A DNA stretch of 29,998 bases from Chara braunii (lineage: Eukaryota > Streptophyta > Charophyceae > Charales > Characeae). A model generated the notes under the pieces. The model was given only the letters and a program-made list of their open reading frames with translations. It had not been told where the DNA came from and made no database searches. This document shows positions 7,987-17,430 of this stretch, one piece after another (the stretch's first letter is position 1; every line of letters begins with the position of its first letter). A program made the translations under genes and the position numbers. The stretch is taken from assembly GCA_003427395.1 (NCBI GenBank), contig BFEA01000067.1, positions 406,891-436,888 of the forward strand, given 5' to 3'.

Positions 7987-8570
7987 TGTATTGGGGTGTG
8001 GTCCCCGGTATCAATTTCGTGCCTGATCAGGTGTGTCAGCCCTATATCATGGTCTTGAATACTGACCGCCTCGATATTCGTTGGGTACATAAGCAGGAAT
8101 TCGAATATCGATGCTCCCGCTAGGAAGGGAAACCGTTCCTGTGACAGTTGAGACCCGAGCGGTTTCCTCTGGGAGGCTCCAAGCAGGGACTTGTCGGTTT
8201 TTACCGAGTGTACGGTGGCTATGAGTTGACTATTTGCGGGAGTAACTGGTTCGTTTTCTGTTTCGGTTTCTCCATCGATTTCAGCTTTGCCCAAGGGTTC
8301 CACTAAAAAGGACTGCAGGAGTTCCCTCGGTCCCCACGCGTTTTCAGGGGTCGCGGGCTTCACTATCCCTTCGTTCAAAAACACGACGGCCTTGGCGTCT
8401 GTGAGTAGGAGTCGCGGGGCCCTAAAAGATAGGTCGCATAGCCCCCTAAGCTCGACAAATCTCTGTGGGAGGGGGTCCGTTCTAAGATACAGGGCCACAG
8501 GGGGTTTCGAAAGGTCAATTATTCGCGACACCCTCAACAATGGTTCCCCTGCCACCGTAAAGGAGAACAA
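7860..8570 (-). pseudogene. pol segment between protease and RT, including RT N-terminus
   Basis: A 236-codon minus-strand frame. The first roughly 160 residues are a variable linker I cannot assign. The end reads RHEIDTGDHTPIHCRPFRYS, LKERQLALERVREFERLGWV, which is the classic start of a Ty3/gypsy RT (H.I.tgd..Pv...pyR.s). A frameshift near 7900 then passes reading to the next frame (SPWAFPVV). Acid- and threonine-rich stretches (DGETETENEPVT) suggest a spacer between protease and RT. Confidence 0.75.
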
Positions 8571-8645
8571 CTGACCCCAACTGGACTCACTCTGGCTAAC
8601 ATTTGTCGAGACGTGTTGCCACAGTTGGCAAGACCAGTCTTGAAT

Positions 8646-9362
8646 TCATATCGGATACCGGTCGGGTTCGTCCGCGTCCTCAGTTCCTGTCGCGGGTATT
8701 TCTTCGCCCATTGACACCCATCGAACCATGTTGACTATGCAAACCTTGGTGGAAATGCGATGGGTTGGATGTGCGTGTACACGTACAACCATTCTCATGG
8801 GTATCGTTTGGGGCTTAGGGTGGGTCGAGGTGATCACTATCTTAGAACTGTCAAAATGCATCCGCGCGGCTACCGCCGCCTGCCACGGGATTCCTAGGAG
8901 CACATCATACGCCTGCACATCTAACACAATCGCATCACATAAACAATGCACCCACCCGAGTCCTATAGGAACATCCATAATCCGTCCCTTACAGTGAATA
9001 CTATCTTCTATGGCGGATACATACAACTCGTCGGGTCGGAGGGGCTGAGCATGCTTCTCCCGACCCAAACGTTTCGTCAAGCTCCAAGAGATAGCTACGC
9101 CCGACGATCCCGAATCTAGAATCGTGGCCGAGGGACTTCCCCAGACCTCGCAATCGCACTCGACACTTTTCCAGGTAATCGGGTAAGGCCGAAGAAATAC
9201 CTCGGGTTTCGCAGGTGGTGGATCCTTGGCGTGGATCATCTCGACTCGGTTGGCCTCGTGAGTTTTCGAGGTGGATGGTTGAGCTTTGATATCCCCCGAC
9301 GGGTCGTGGATCGCCAACTTTTTACCCCTTCGGCCCTCTTCGAACCGACGACGGTTCTTCAA
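8646..9362 (-). CDS. retroviral-type aspartic protease domain of Ty3/gypsy pol
   Basis: A 238-codon open frame. The active-site motif ILDSGSSGVAISWSL lies near residue 80 (DSG in place of DTG, common in plant retroelements). Further on are IVLDVQAYDVLLGIPW (the ILG-type second strand, with the W typical of pepsin-like retroelement proteases) and a stretch of hydrophobic strands. It follows the CCHC knuckle frame, which it overlaps by about 40 bp (9322-9362), so gag and protease were probably one polyprotein or linked by a frameshift. The domain itself is uninterrupted, but it lies in a dead element. Confidence 0.8.
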   Translation of the reverse strand: MKNRRRFEEGRRGKKLAIHDPSGDIKAQPSTSKTHEANRVEMIHAKDPPPAKPEVFLRPYPITWKSVECDCEVWGSPSATILDSGSSGVAISWSLTKRLGREKHAQPLRPDELYVSAIEDSIHCKGRIMDVPIGLGWVHCLCDAIVLDVQAYDVLLGIPWQAAVAARMHFDSSKIVITSTHPKPQTIPMRMVVRVHAHPTHRISTKVCIVNMVRWVSMGEEIPATGTEDADEPDRYPI

Positions 9363-9885
9363 ACATCTTTCGATTAGTTTCTCCGACTTTCTCGTTGGCG
9401 GCTTCCGAAATGGTCAGCAAGTAGGGAACAAGTACGGGTATCCACAGATCCAAAGCCTTCAGGGCATCGAGTACGTCGATTTGGCCATCCTTGTACTCGG
9501 GACCCGGTATCCTGGGATCTTTGAACGCGGGTCTCCATGGTCCTAAGTCACTTTCCCGAGCGACTCGAGGGGTATGGCGGATTACGCCGATGGTCCCAGG
9601 TTCAAGCATTGCGGCCACCAGGTATTCGTCGATTCCAATTTCGAGGACTGTAGGGACCACCATGTCTAGGGCCCCCACATCCATGACCGCCGCCACCCTT
9701 CCCTGGCCTGCAGCGATTGGAGCTGCCTGCGGGATTTGGGATGGGCCATCGATCCCCACCTGAGCCCGAGGTCGCGGACAGTCTTTGGCCAAGTGGCCGG
9801 GTTGATTACAATTATAGCAGCGCATAGGCTGCGTAGCTCCGACCACCGCAGACCGAGGCAACGCCGCTCTAACGGCCGCGACCAC
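9322..9885 (-). CDS. gag C-terminal part with CCHC zinc knuckle
   Basis: The minus-strand frame contains RCYNCNQPGHLAKDCPRPRA near residues 23-42, a perfect CX2CX4HX4C nucleocapsid knuckle that binds the RNA genome. Basic residues and prolines precede and follow it. The rest (about 140 residues) is acidic and hydrophobic and carries PRIPGPEYKDGQIDVLDALK, a linker leading into the protease frame. Its own start at 9885 is probably not the real one: upstream the gag frame continues (about 9890-10140) with stops and shifts, up to the foldback insertion. Confidence 0.8.
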   Translation of the reverse strand: MVAAVRAALPRSAVVGATQPMRCYNCNQPGHLAKDCPRPRAQVGIDGPSQIPQAAPIAAGQGRVAAVMDVGALDMVVPTVLEIGIDEYLVAAMLEPGTIGVIRHTPRVARESDLGPWRPAFKDPRIPGPEYKDGQIDVLDALKALDLWIPVLVPYLLTISEAANEKVGETNRKMFEEPSSVRRGPKG

Positions 9886-10215
9886 TGGCTGTCTCTGGGC
9901 TACTGCCGCCCTTTGTAGCTTTGGACGAGTTCGGTTAAAGGTGCCACAACCGTCACAAGTTGTGCGGCTATCTCTTTCATTGAGGGTTCATCTAATTCCC
10001 GTCCTCCGTGCATCTGTATAGGGCGTCAGGAGGCCGAGGAAGAAGAGGGGTCATGTTGGTCCGGTTTTTTCTTGGCTGGTCCTAATCCGAAGCGGTCTTC
10101 GAATATCCGTGCCATAGCGGAATAACTATAGCGTCGGACACCCAATGGTTCGTCTTTGTCAGATTCCGAGTCCAGCCCCATATCGTAGTTTTCTTTTCCA
10201 TACTTGATAGAACTG
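9886..10215 (-). pseudogene. gag middle region, broken
   Basis: The minus strand reads EPLGVRRYSYSAMARIFEDR and FGLGPAKKKPDQHDPSSSS. This is a plausible gag segment between the capsid-like domain and the zinc knuckle, in a frame different from the knuckle. The foldback element at 10216-10547 separates it from the upstream gag part. Confidence 0.5.
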
Positions 10216-10547
10216 CCACTTCGTCAAAATGGACATCTTTTATTTTTTGAACGAAATTGAAATCGAGTTTTTTGGCCGAAAACTCGTTAAAATTTGTTGT
10301 TCCTGAGGGTCTAGGGTCCGTTTTACAAGTGCTGGACCCCCTGGCTGTACATGGTCCTAGCTTGAGACCAGGTACCTCCAGGGAGTCCTGCCTGGAGGTG
10401 CCTGGTCTCAAGCTAGGTTCATGTACAGCCAGGGGGTCCAGCGTTTGAACTGGACCCTCTGGAACAACAAATTTTGACGAGTTTTCTGCCAAAAACTTGG
10501 TTTCAATTTCGTTTAAAAAATAAAAAATGTCCATTTTGACGAAATGG
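10216..10547. mobile_element. foldback (MITE-like) element, copy 1, inserted in gag
   Basis: About 332 bp that is an imperfect palindrome over its full length. The ends read ccacttcgtcaaaatggaca and, inverted, ccatttcgtcaaaatggaca. The centre has arms of some 45 bp (ctggctgtacatg ... catgtacagccag) around a short loop near 10385. It encodes no protein. A second, similar copy sits in the right LTR at 13234-13541. It interrupts gag between the residues ELLQYA and the following region, so it landed after the element was formed. Confidence 0.85.
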
Positions 10548-11060
10548 TCGTTATAGCATACTGAAGTAGTTCAGTCAAGGTATGCTCAATGGGGTTGCAC
10601 TTCCTACGGATCTTTTTCCTCAACCGGGAATTAGACAATCCCCAGACGAAATCGGTTCGCACCATTTTCTCATCAACCTTAGAGCGTTCGGCGAAGTAAG
10701 TAAAGCGCTCTGCGTACCTTGCCAAAGTCTCTCGGGGCTGTTGGGTGTATTCCTTGATTAGGCGTAAACATGCCCCGACGCGATGTGATCAAAGCGCTCG
10801 AGGAACTTTAGTTGGAAGGTGGGTCAGTTGGTATAGACATTTTGCCCATACCATTCGAATGTGGTCCCTGCTAACCTTCCCCGAATCCGTTCTCGAAGCA
10901 ACTGGTCCGTCCAACCCTGGGCCTTCTGGGCCGCAAGCCAGGTGCGTGGATCCGTTTCGTCTTCCGAGAAGATGGGAACTTCCGAGGGAGGAGGGACAGA
11001 GTACAGGGGATGGTCAGCCATCCCTGCATGATTATCTACTCCCTGTCTGGGTTCCACCAT
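10548..11060 (-). pseudogene. gag N-terminal / capsid-like region, frameshifted
   Basis: The segment from 11060 reads PIFSEDETDPRTWLAAQKAQ, RIRGRLAGTTFEWYGQNVYT, then a stop at about 10822 where Trp would be expected, then PTFQLKFLERFDHIASG. After a frameshift near 10770 it continues EYTQQPRETLARYAERFTYF, TDFVWGLSNSRLRKKIRRK, TELLQYA. These are the retrotransposon gag family landmarks (F.G...P..Wl, A..W......, F...YA.rF..L, F..GL). The protein forms the virus-like particle shell. The start ATG could be at 11060 (MVEPRQGVDNHAG) or at the internal MADHPLYSVPPP. The foldback element cuts it at 10547. Confidence 0.8.
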
Positions 11061-11259
11061 GGCGCGGGGTTGGTTTCGCCCCTGCCCCTTTGGCTGGTTA
11101 TGATTGGCGTTCGCAGTACAGCGGCGTCGGGGCGCCAGCCTATCCCTAATTAAAACAAGGCCAAAAAAAAATGAAAAATAGGTCTACGAAATAACTAGCA
11201 GATCCTAACAAAAAATGGACAGACATCCCAAAAGGCGACCTCGGAGCCGAACCCAATCA
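11061..11259 (-). other. retrotransposon leader between PBS and gag
   Basis: About 200 bp of untranslated leader with an A-rich (on plus) tract at 11165-11180. No ORF of note. This is the expected position for the packaging leader of the element RNA. Confidence 0.5.
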
Positions 11260-11271
11260 GCTTTGATACCA
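11260..11271 (-). promoter_or_regulatory. primer-binding site (initiator tRNA-Met)
   Basis: On the minus strand TGGTATCAAAGC sits exactly at the inner edge of the right LTR. It is complementary to the 3' end of plant initiator tRNA-Met (…GCTCTGATACCA) with a single mismatch. This fixes the element orientation as minus and marks the right LTR as the 5' LTR. Confidence 0.85.
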
Positions 11272-12144
11272 ACCTCACGCCCCTCGCAGCCTTTCATACT
11301 CCGAACGCCGATTAGAGTTATTAGGGGCGTGACCAAGGATTTTTGGCCGGGGGGGGTTGAGTCATCGGGACAAAACAGGGCACTCTGGCTCCGGCCCGAG
11401 ACGCCTGGGCGAATGATGGGAGGGCGGTGTCCTACGGACCGACCGTCCTCCTTTTTCGGAAGGAAAGAAGATAAAAACGAGGGAAGAGAAGAAAAACAAA
11501 GCCGACGGGGGCGGAGTTCCGTTCCGCGAGGCACAAGGTTCGTGCGGACCTGGGGGGTGAAGGCCCCGGACGCAGGTTCAGGCATCGTTGTCGGACTTGT
11601 CGAGTCCGTCCAGACGGCGCGACACGGGCTCGTCCGGGGTCGAACAGGTCAACGGGACCCAGGCTTGGAACAGGGCGGGGAGCCCACCCGCGTTTTGGGA
11701 GAGTTCGGGGAATCGGGTAGCCCCTTCGTACCCCATGACCAACCGTCGCCACGAGCACGAGACTCAGTCTCCCTGGCGACACCAACGACAATTAAACCGC
11801 GGTCGCCAGGTGGCGTGCACAGCAGACCAGGGCAGCACCGTGAGGTCGGTGTACGACAAAATTAAAGGCGGCGACAGAAATCGCTCAATCAGCACAAACC
11901 CACTCCCGCCTATGTGGCATGCCTGAGTCGGGTTATAAAGGTGGAGTGGCTCAGTGCGCCGCAACAGGCTCCGCACGTCCGCATTGCAGTATATGCCATC
12001 GTCGTCTGCGATCGGGAAGGGCGGAAGCGCTCTGCGACACTCTGAGCCAAGATCCGAGCTCGGGCCACGACCCGCACTTCCGTCCGTCGGAACGAAACCT
12101 GACTCCATGCAAAGATCAATGAATACCGCTGAAAACAGATGCGC

Positions 12145-12300
12145 CCAGCTCCCTTTCTCTGTCTCTTCTTTGTGTTCTCACCCGGAACGCGGTGTCAGGC
12201 ACCCGTGGTGGATACAGAGAGGTCAGCTCCCTCGCGAGGACGCGGGTGATCGATCTCTCCGGAAGTACCCGCCTCCTCTTCGGGTCCCAGCCAGTGCCCA

Positions 12301-12392
<92 letters not shown>

Positions 12393-12500
12393 NNNNNNNN
12401 NNNNNNNNNNNNNNNNNNNNNNNNNNNNNNNNNNNNNNNNNNNNNNNNNNNNNNNNNNNNNNNNNNNNNNNNNNNNNNNGAGAGAGAGAGAGAGAGAGAG

Positions 12501-12560
<60 letters not shown>

Positions 12561-13152
12561 AAGGAGGTAGGCGCGTATCGCACACACGCTCGCGCGATTG
12601 ATAAAAAAGGAAGGGAGACAGGAAGAACCTTATGCAAGCAATCGACACTCAATTCTTCCCCTCATCAGGCACAGAGGCGCATACACACACGCATACCCAA
12701 AAAACCCTCACTGAGACCTTCAACATCCATAGATTATCATACCCGACATGCATAACAGACTACCCAACCTTTGGAGTCATGCACACATCAGACGGGGACA
12801 AAGCAGCAATGGAGAAAAAGCTTCGTCTTTAAAAATACAGAATTCCCACGATTGACCACTCCGGGCCTAGTCCCCAACCAATCCGTCAAGACCACCGGCA
12901 ACCATAGCCACAAGGCCCTCCCGCTGTCGGCGTCTGATCTCCACCACCGCTCTGTCCCTCCAACTGTCTTACCCCCATGTCCACCGCTAAACTCCGCCAC
13001 CCCCCGTCACTCCGCCCAACACGGGGCGTGTCGAGCCTTTCCGGCGCCGCGGGGTTCGCGCATAGCTTACGCAGCTTACAGCCGAGATCAAAGAGAGTGA
13101 GAGTAAGGGTTTGCGGGAATTTATAGCACGGAAGGCGGCGGAGAGGCTGCGC
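12145..13152. other. 1-kb segment present only in the right LTR
   Basis: The left LTR passes directly from agatgcgc to aaagcat near 1835. In the right LTR the same point is split by about 1 kb bounded by TGCGC at 12140-12144 and at 13148-13152. Either an insertion with a 5-bp duplication or a deletion between TGCGC repeats in the left copy would produce this. The segment holds a GA microsatellite with a gap and otherwise no coding signal or terminal repeats that I can see. Confidence 0.6.
12304..12554. repeat. (GA)n microsatellite with assembly gap
   Basis: (GA)n fills 12304-12392 and 12480-12554 with a brief interruption (gaggga) near 12500. Between them 87 Ns (12393-12479) mark an unresolved stretch, so the true length is unknown. 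Open frames of Ser-Leu or Glu-Arg repeats across it are meaningless. Confidence 0.97.
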
Positions 13153-13233
13153 AAAGCACGGTGTGTAGATGAGCAGGACAGAAGAGGGGCAGAGTTTCCA
13201 GAAGAGTCGAAGGAGGCGAGTCGAATGGAACGA

Positions 13234-13541
13234 CCATTTCGTCAAAATGGACATTTTTTATTTTTTGAACAAAATTGGACACGAGTTTTTTGGCCGAAAA
13301 CTCGTCAAAATTTGCTGTTCCTGACCCCCTGGCTGTACATGGACCTAGCTTGAGACCAGGCACCTCCAGGCAGGACTGCCTGGAGGTACCTGGTCTCAAG
13401 CTAGGTCCATGTACAGCCAGGGGGTCCAGCGTTTTACAAATGCCGGACCCTCAGGAACAACAAATTTTGACGAATTTTGGGCCAAAAAACTCGGTTTCAA
13501 TTTCGTTCAAAAAATAAAAGATATCCATTTTAACGAAATGG
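13234..13541. mobile_element. foldback (MITE-like) element, copy 2, in right LTR
   Basis: About 308 bp and palindromic throughout. The inner arms at 13323-13426 are nearly perfect, about 50 bp each (gaccccctggctgtacatgg ... inverted) with a tiny loop. The outer ends read ccatttcgtcaaaatggaca. It is absent from the left LTR, where the matching position instead has about 25 bp of unrelated sequence. It shares ends and core with copy 1 at 10216-10547, defining a family. Confidence 0.85.
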
Positions 13542-14016
13542 GTGGGGTGCGCTTCCCTCGGCCACCACATTGCCCCGATCATCCCAACCAGACAGCCAAT
13601 CATTCGCAGCGAAAGGAGGAGGGGCCGGGATCAGACTTCGCTCAGAGGGAAGACGAAGAGACATGCAGGAGGGAGATACATAGCAAGAAGGGAAGATGGT
13701 GCGGGAGTGCAGAGCGGGAGGACGGGTTTACGCGGCGCGCAAAAATTTGAAAACAGCCGCGCACAAAAAAATTCAAAACTCCTACTCCCGGTAATTCTCA
13801 ACCCTTTCTTGAATTCTCTGGCGCGGCCGCTAACCGGCCACGCAAGAACCGAATTACGTTTTCTACTCCGGCCCTCTTAAACAAAAGAAAAAGGAACGAA
13901 AAAAAAAAAAGAAGCACCGTTTTTCCCATTACCTTGAATCCGTACTTTGGGGTTCCATGTGGGGTTTTCCCTTAGGGGTACAGGAAACCGCCAAGTACGG
14001 ATCCTGGCTCACCACA

Positions 14017-14508
14017 TGCTGCGACACCGTTCTGGAAGGTGCAGAAGGCGGCATCTTTGAAAAATTCCAAAATGTCGTTGAAAACCAAGTTGGAGTCGTA
14101 ACGCTGCTCAATGTACTTGGCCTGCTTGTCAGAGACTAAGTAAGGGAAGACGAGAGGTAGCAAGTTGAGCTGGAGCGGGAGAAGGGCTGCAGCGGCAGGA
14201 TCAAGGACAGAGATTTGCTGGATGGATTTGTCAGCTGAGACCGGGGGAGGGGCAAAGGAAGTGAATGAAGGTGTGATTAGCAAGTTAGTAGTCAGATTGG
14301 GGAGACTCAGTGAGATTAGATGGAAAAAACGAAAGGAGAAAAGAGTCGAAGAGGGGCGGGTTGGGATTTTGTTGCGAGTGAAAGGACGGAGAGAGGGACT
14401 CAGGGCTGGGAGGGTAGAATGGCATACAAAAGGAGATGGACGTGGAGTGGCAGAATGCTGTGAGGGAGACGGAGGACGATCTCCAAGATGACAAGCTGAC
14501 GGATTCAT
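14017..14508 (-). pseudogene. unidentified ORF fragment truncated by the LTR
   Basis: The minus-strand frame from 14508 to the LTR edge includes SADKSIQQISVLDPAAAALL, PLQLNLLPLVFPYLVSDKQA and KYIEQRYDSNLVFNDILEFF, then KDAAFCTFQNG. The second half looks like real protein. The first half (Ser/Pro/Thr-rich, MNPSACHLGDRPPSPSQHS) looks like untranslated or low-complexity sequence. I do not recognise the family. The frame is cut exactly where the LTR begins, so this may be a gene or other repeat disrupted by that insertion. I found no matching continuation left of 980. Confidence 0.35.
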
Positions 14509-15600
14509 GACTGAGGACCTTACCCACCGGACGGACTGGACTCAGGGTTGCAGAAGACCGAGACTGAAAACAACGACGGCGAAGAGGAGAAGTCGGCAAA
14601 ATCCCGTAGGCTGACAGGGAAGGGGTCAGCCCACAACCAAAAACAGGTGTGGAGAATGACCCGGCCTCAATGCGACTTGACTGGCTGTGTGTGCTCAGGT
14701 TTGCATATGCGATGAGTGCAGCAAGCTGCACAGCGCGGGAGACTGCACAAGCTGTGGTAGCGGGGCAGACTCCCGTCACTTATACAGTGACCGGACAGGG
14801 CAGTGGGACCGGAAGGAGCAGCGAAGCAGTTCTCCAGCCGGGGTTAGTGTCACGTCACAGAGGCCCACTGCCGATGATGCTTTAAAGGATGCTTGTGGGA
14901 TGTAGATGTAGAGAGGGTAATTTTTATGAAAGAAAATGAGAAATTCAATGGCCGTAGATAACGAAGATGAAGGGCTGCCAAAAGAAAAGAAAGAAGTTCC
15001 TTGTGGCCCAGCTGTGGTCCCGGTAGTTGCAGAAGGTCCAACCGCTGATGAATTTGTTGGTTGCAGAAGGTCCTACCGCTGATGAATTTGCTGAAGTGAC
15101 AACTGCCGTCAGGGTAGTAACCAACTGCATTTGTTGAAGTAGGCATATTGCCTTAGCTTTCTGTGACTATGTAAATGCCTTGGGCACTGGGCCCAAAAAA
15201 AGAAAGGTATACAGATCAGCAGGCGCAATGTCTGCACCAGACCCTCAGTATGTCCTGCAGGCAGTCTGACCAGGCTATTTTTATCTCTCACCAACCTCGA
15301 GGGGCTAGCTTTGGCCCCTCCCTAAGAAATGAGCTATTGATAGCACATCACAGCTAAAAAAATGACAGCATTCACAGAAAGATGTTCTTCTTTTCTATTG
15401 GTGAGGAGCAGCACGTGCTGGGAACTGGGCCCAGCATCCCAGAATGATGATGTTCTGGGGACCTGGCCCTGAACTTTCCAGCTGGTATGACGGGACCTTT
15501 CTTTCGCCCCCCCCTTCCTTTTTTTCTGACCTTGCGAAGGCGTCAAGTCGTCTGGGGCGAACTACCTCGCCCTAGTCACCACACTCGATTTCCCGTAGTG
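14509..15600. other. unassigned non-coding stretch
   Basis: No credible gene. It contains a direct duplication (15026-15056 and 15060-15090) and, at 15395-15440, a motif shared with the 3' UTR of the LINE (17521-17567). A minus-strand frame near 14945-15130 reads FISGWTFCNYRDHSWATRN but has no recognisable family. Confidence 0.5.
15026..15090. repeat. tandem duplication, 31 bp, period 34
   Basis: gttgcagaaggtcc(a/t)accgctgatgaatttg occurs at 15026-15056 and 15060-15090 with one mismatch. Confidence 0.9.
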
Positions 15601-16024
15601 AGTACTTTTTTTTTTTTTTTTTTACACTAATCTATCTTCTCTCAGATGGCAGAATCCAACTGTCAACATGGTTATTCAGTCAAAATTGATCAATCTTGAT
15701 CGGTCGGAAAGACCGTGGATGTAGACTGTTTTGGGGTCAGCCTATCTCCCCAGCCATAGTTAAGCAGTTACCTCTTCAGAGTCTTCACACTGCAGGCCGT
15801 GGTAGGCTGCGGATGCTCCGACACACAGGCCGTCGCGTCTCTTTTCTGAGTTAAGGAATTTATTCTGAATACAGTTCATTGATGTTCCCTGGGTACCGTC
15901 AGTATATCTGTCGCTAGGGTTTTGGACAGCAGTCTTTTCGACAGGGACGACCTGGGTTTACCCAGCTGAAGTGCTAACAGAGATTTGGCTGAAATTCAAG
16001 GCGAATCATAGACTTTTAAAGGCT
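15601..16024. other. unassigned non-coding stretch
   Basis: Contains a T tract near 15607-15624 and no credible ORF. It probably forms the body of the poly-A-tailed retroposon that ends at 16335, but no conserved domain is visible. Confidence 0.4.
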
Positions 16025-16148
16025 GAAGGAATTCAATTTGAGAGTTCTTGCCTTTTCAGTCCAGCCACCCTTTTTTTACTGTGCGGTAGAAGGAATTCAA
16101 TTTGAGAGTTCTTGCCTTTTCAGTCCAGCCACCCTTTTTTTACTGTGC
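16025..16148. repeat. tandem duplication, 60 bp, period 64
   Basis: Two identical 60-bp copies starting gaaggaattcaatttgagag occupy 16025-16084 and 16089-16148, separated by ggta. This looks like a recent local duplication. Confidence 0.95.
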
Positions 16149-16335
16149 TTCAAGGCTATTTTGAGGAGTTCTACCATTTGAGGCTGTGTGGTCTTGGGAA
16201 ACTGGACCCGGTTTCCAGCAGGGACTCGTTGTTAACTCCGGGTAGAATTGTGAGGTCCCCTGCCTCTACCACAATCTTTTCTTTGGTAATATAAAGTGCC
16301 AACTTCTCAACAAAAAAAAAAAAAAAAAAAAAAAA
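16149..16335 (+). mobile_element. 3' end of a plus-strand poly-A retroposon
   Basis: The sequence ends tttggtaatataaagtgcc, about 10 bases, then 24 A residues (16312-16335), which is how plant LINE or SINE copies end. Upstream it has aactggacccggtttccagc (about 16200-16219), related in inverted form to the 3' UTR motif of the minus-strand LINE at 17521-17567. The 5' limit is not visible. Confidence 0.5.
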
Positions 16336-17430
16336 TCTCTCAATCTATCTATGTATATTATTCCGCATATGGGCGTTGGTCCACTGCTCTCGAAATGTGC
16401 AAGGACCATTTCTCGATTTAAAAAAAAAAAAAAAAGTGCAAGGAGTAGCGGTAGGTAGGTAGTGTGAGGTGAAATTGAGAGAAGAATATAGCTTGTTTTT
16501 TTTTTTTCGGCCCACGGGGTTAGGAGAGCACCACAGCTGCACCACAGCTGTGGTGTGAGAGCAACCAAACAAACCTGGAGCTCTCCGCAGCCCATGGGCT
16601 TCACTGCTCACCACTGGAGTACTCACCGCAAGGGTGAGTGCTATACACGACAAGGTCGAAATGCTCAAACTCTGGGGGGGGGGGGCGTATGGATTACTCA
16701 CCACTTTTGGTGGGTGACGTGATGGGCCATGCAAAAAAATGAGCATGTATCTTCCGCAGACAGAAACATTGAAAGATGCACCCTCCATAGGTTGGTCCTT
16801 TTCACATTGAGGGAGTGGGGTGGCCATGCCCCCCGACGCACCACATCTTCGCGGTTTGGACGCGGGAAAACAGCCATGTGATGCACCACAACTTCGCGGT
16901 TTGGAAGTAAAGGGACGCTGAACCCGTTTTCCAGAAGCCTACAGCTGGGTAATGGCCCGAGCATGTTATGTACGGGGTTACTCACTGGGGTGTATTCCCG
17001 GCCCTTTTTTTTTTTTCCAGAGAATGGCAATTCCTTTTTTTTTTTTTTTTTTTTTTTTTTGGCAATTCAATTTTTTTTTATTTTTTTTTTAATTCAGTTC
17101 TTTCTTATTGAAATTAAGACAGGGGAGGCCGGGGACCGACACAGGTTTTGACACTGCCAGACCAACCTGGCTCAACACAGGAAACAGTAAAATGGCCAGA
17201 CCAACCTGGCAGACAGCACAGTAACTCGTGGCCTCACTCAAATACCTACATGAGAGACGGCCCCCCTTGGCCCTATTCCGGGACCGGGGCCTACAGCAAA
17301 ACCTCAAGGCATATGGAGCTACCGAGTGGTAGGTAGAATCCGCCTTATGATCAAGTCCAGCATTCCAAGCCCTTAACCCTGCTCCCACTTGATGCCCATT
17401 ACCCAGCAAGTACTTGATTATTCCAAACCC
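16336..17430. other. non-coding repeat debris with homopolymer tracts
   Basis: Holds poly-A (16420-16435), poly-T (near 16496-16507, 17007-17018, 17035-17060, 17070-17090) and a G run (about 16674-16685). A perfect 16-bp palindrome caccacagctgtggtg lies at 16540-16555. A 26-bp near-duplication lies at 16835-16860 and 16880-16905 (ga[c/t]gcaccaca...). No gene. The mix suggests several nested retroposon tails. Confidence 0.55.

Larger units (their letters stand above)
980..14016 (-). mobile_element. degenerate Ty3/gypsy LTR retrotransposon (whole element)
   Basis: Two diverged copies of the same long sequence (980-2404 and 11272-14016) bracket gag, protease, RT, RNase H and integrase remnants, all on the minus strand. 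The 5' LTR is therefore on the right. Domain order PR-RT-RH-INT is that of Ty3/gypsy. A PBS for initiator tRNA-Met lies directly inside the right LTR. Every coding domain carries stops or frameshifts, the integrase core is missing, and four artefactual 199-bp units (6370-7165) swell the pol region. Additional sense ORFs follow integrase. It is uncertain whether the left LTR truly belongs to this element: it is flanked on both sides by a 12-bp direct repeat and no polypurine tract is visible beside it. Confidence 0.85.
11272..14016 (-). repeat. LTR, right copy (5' LTR), with insertions
   Basis: Shares its sequence in order with 980-2404 but is longer because of two extra segments: about 1 kb at 12145-13152 and the foldback at 13234-13541. 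On the minus strand it begins TGTGGTGAGCC and abuts the PBS. Without the extras the two LTRs are of similar length. Divergence between them indicates either an old insertion or that the left copy comes from a different element. Confidence 0.85.

Noticed and set aside
12116-12755. Long ORFs of Ser-Leu or Glu-Arg repeats
   Set aside because: They are reading frames through a GA microsatellite and through Ns.
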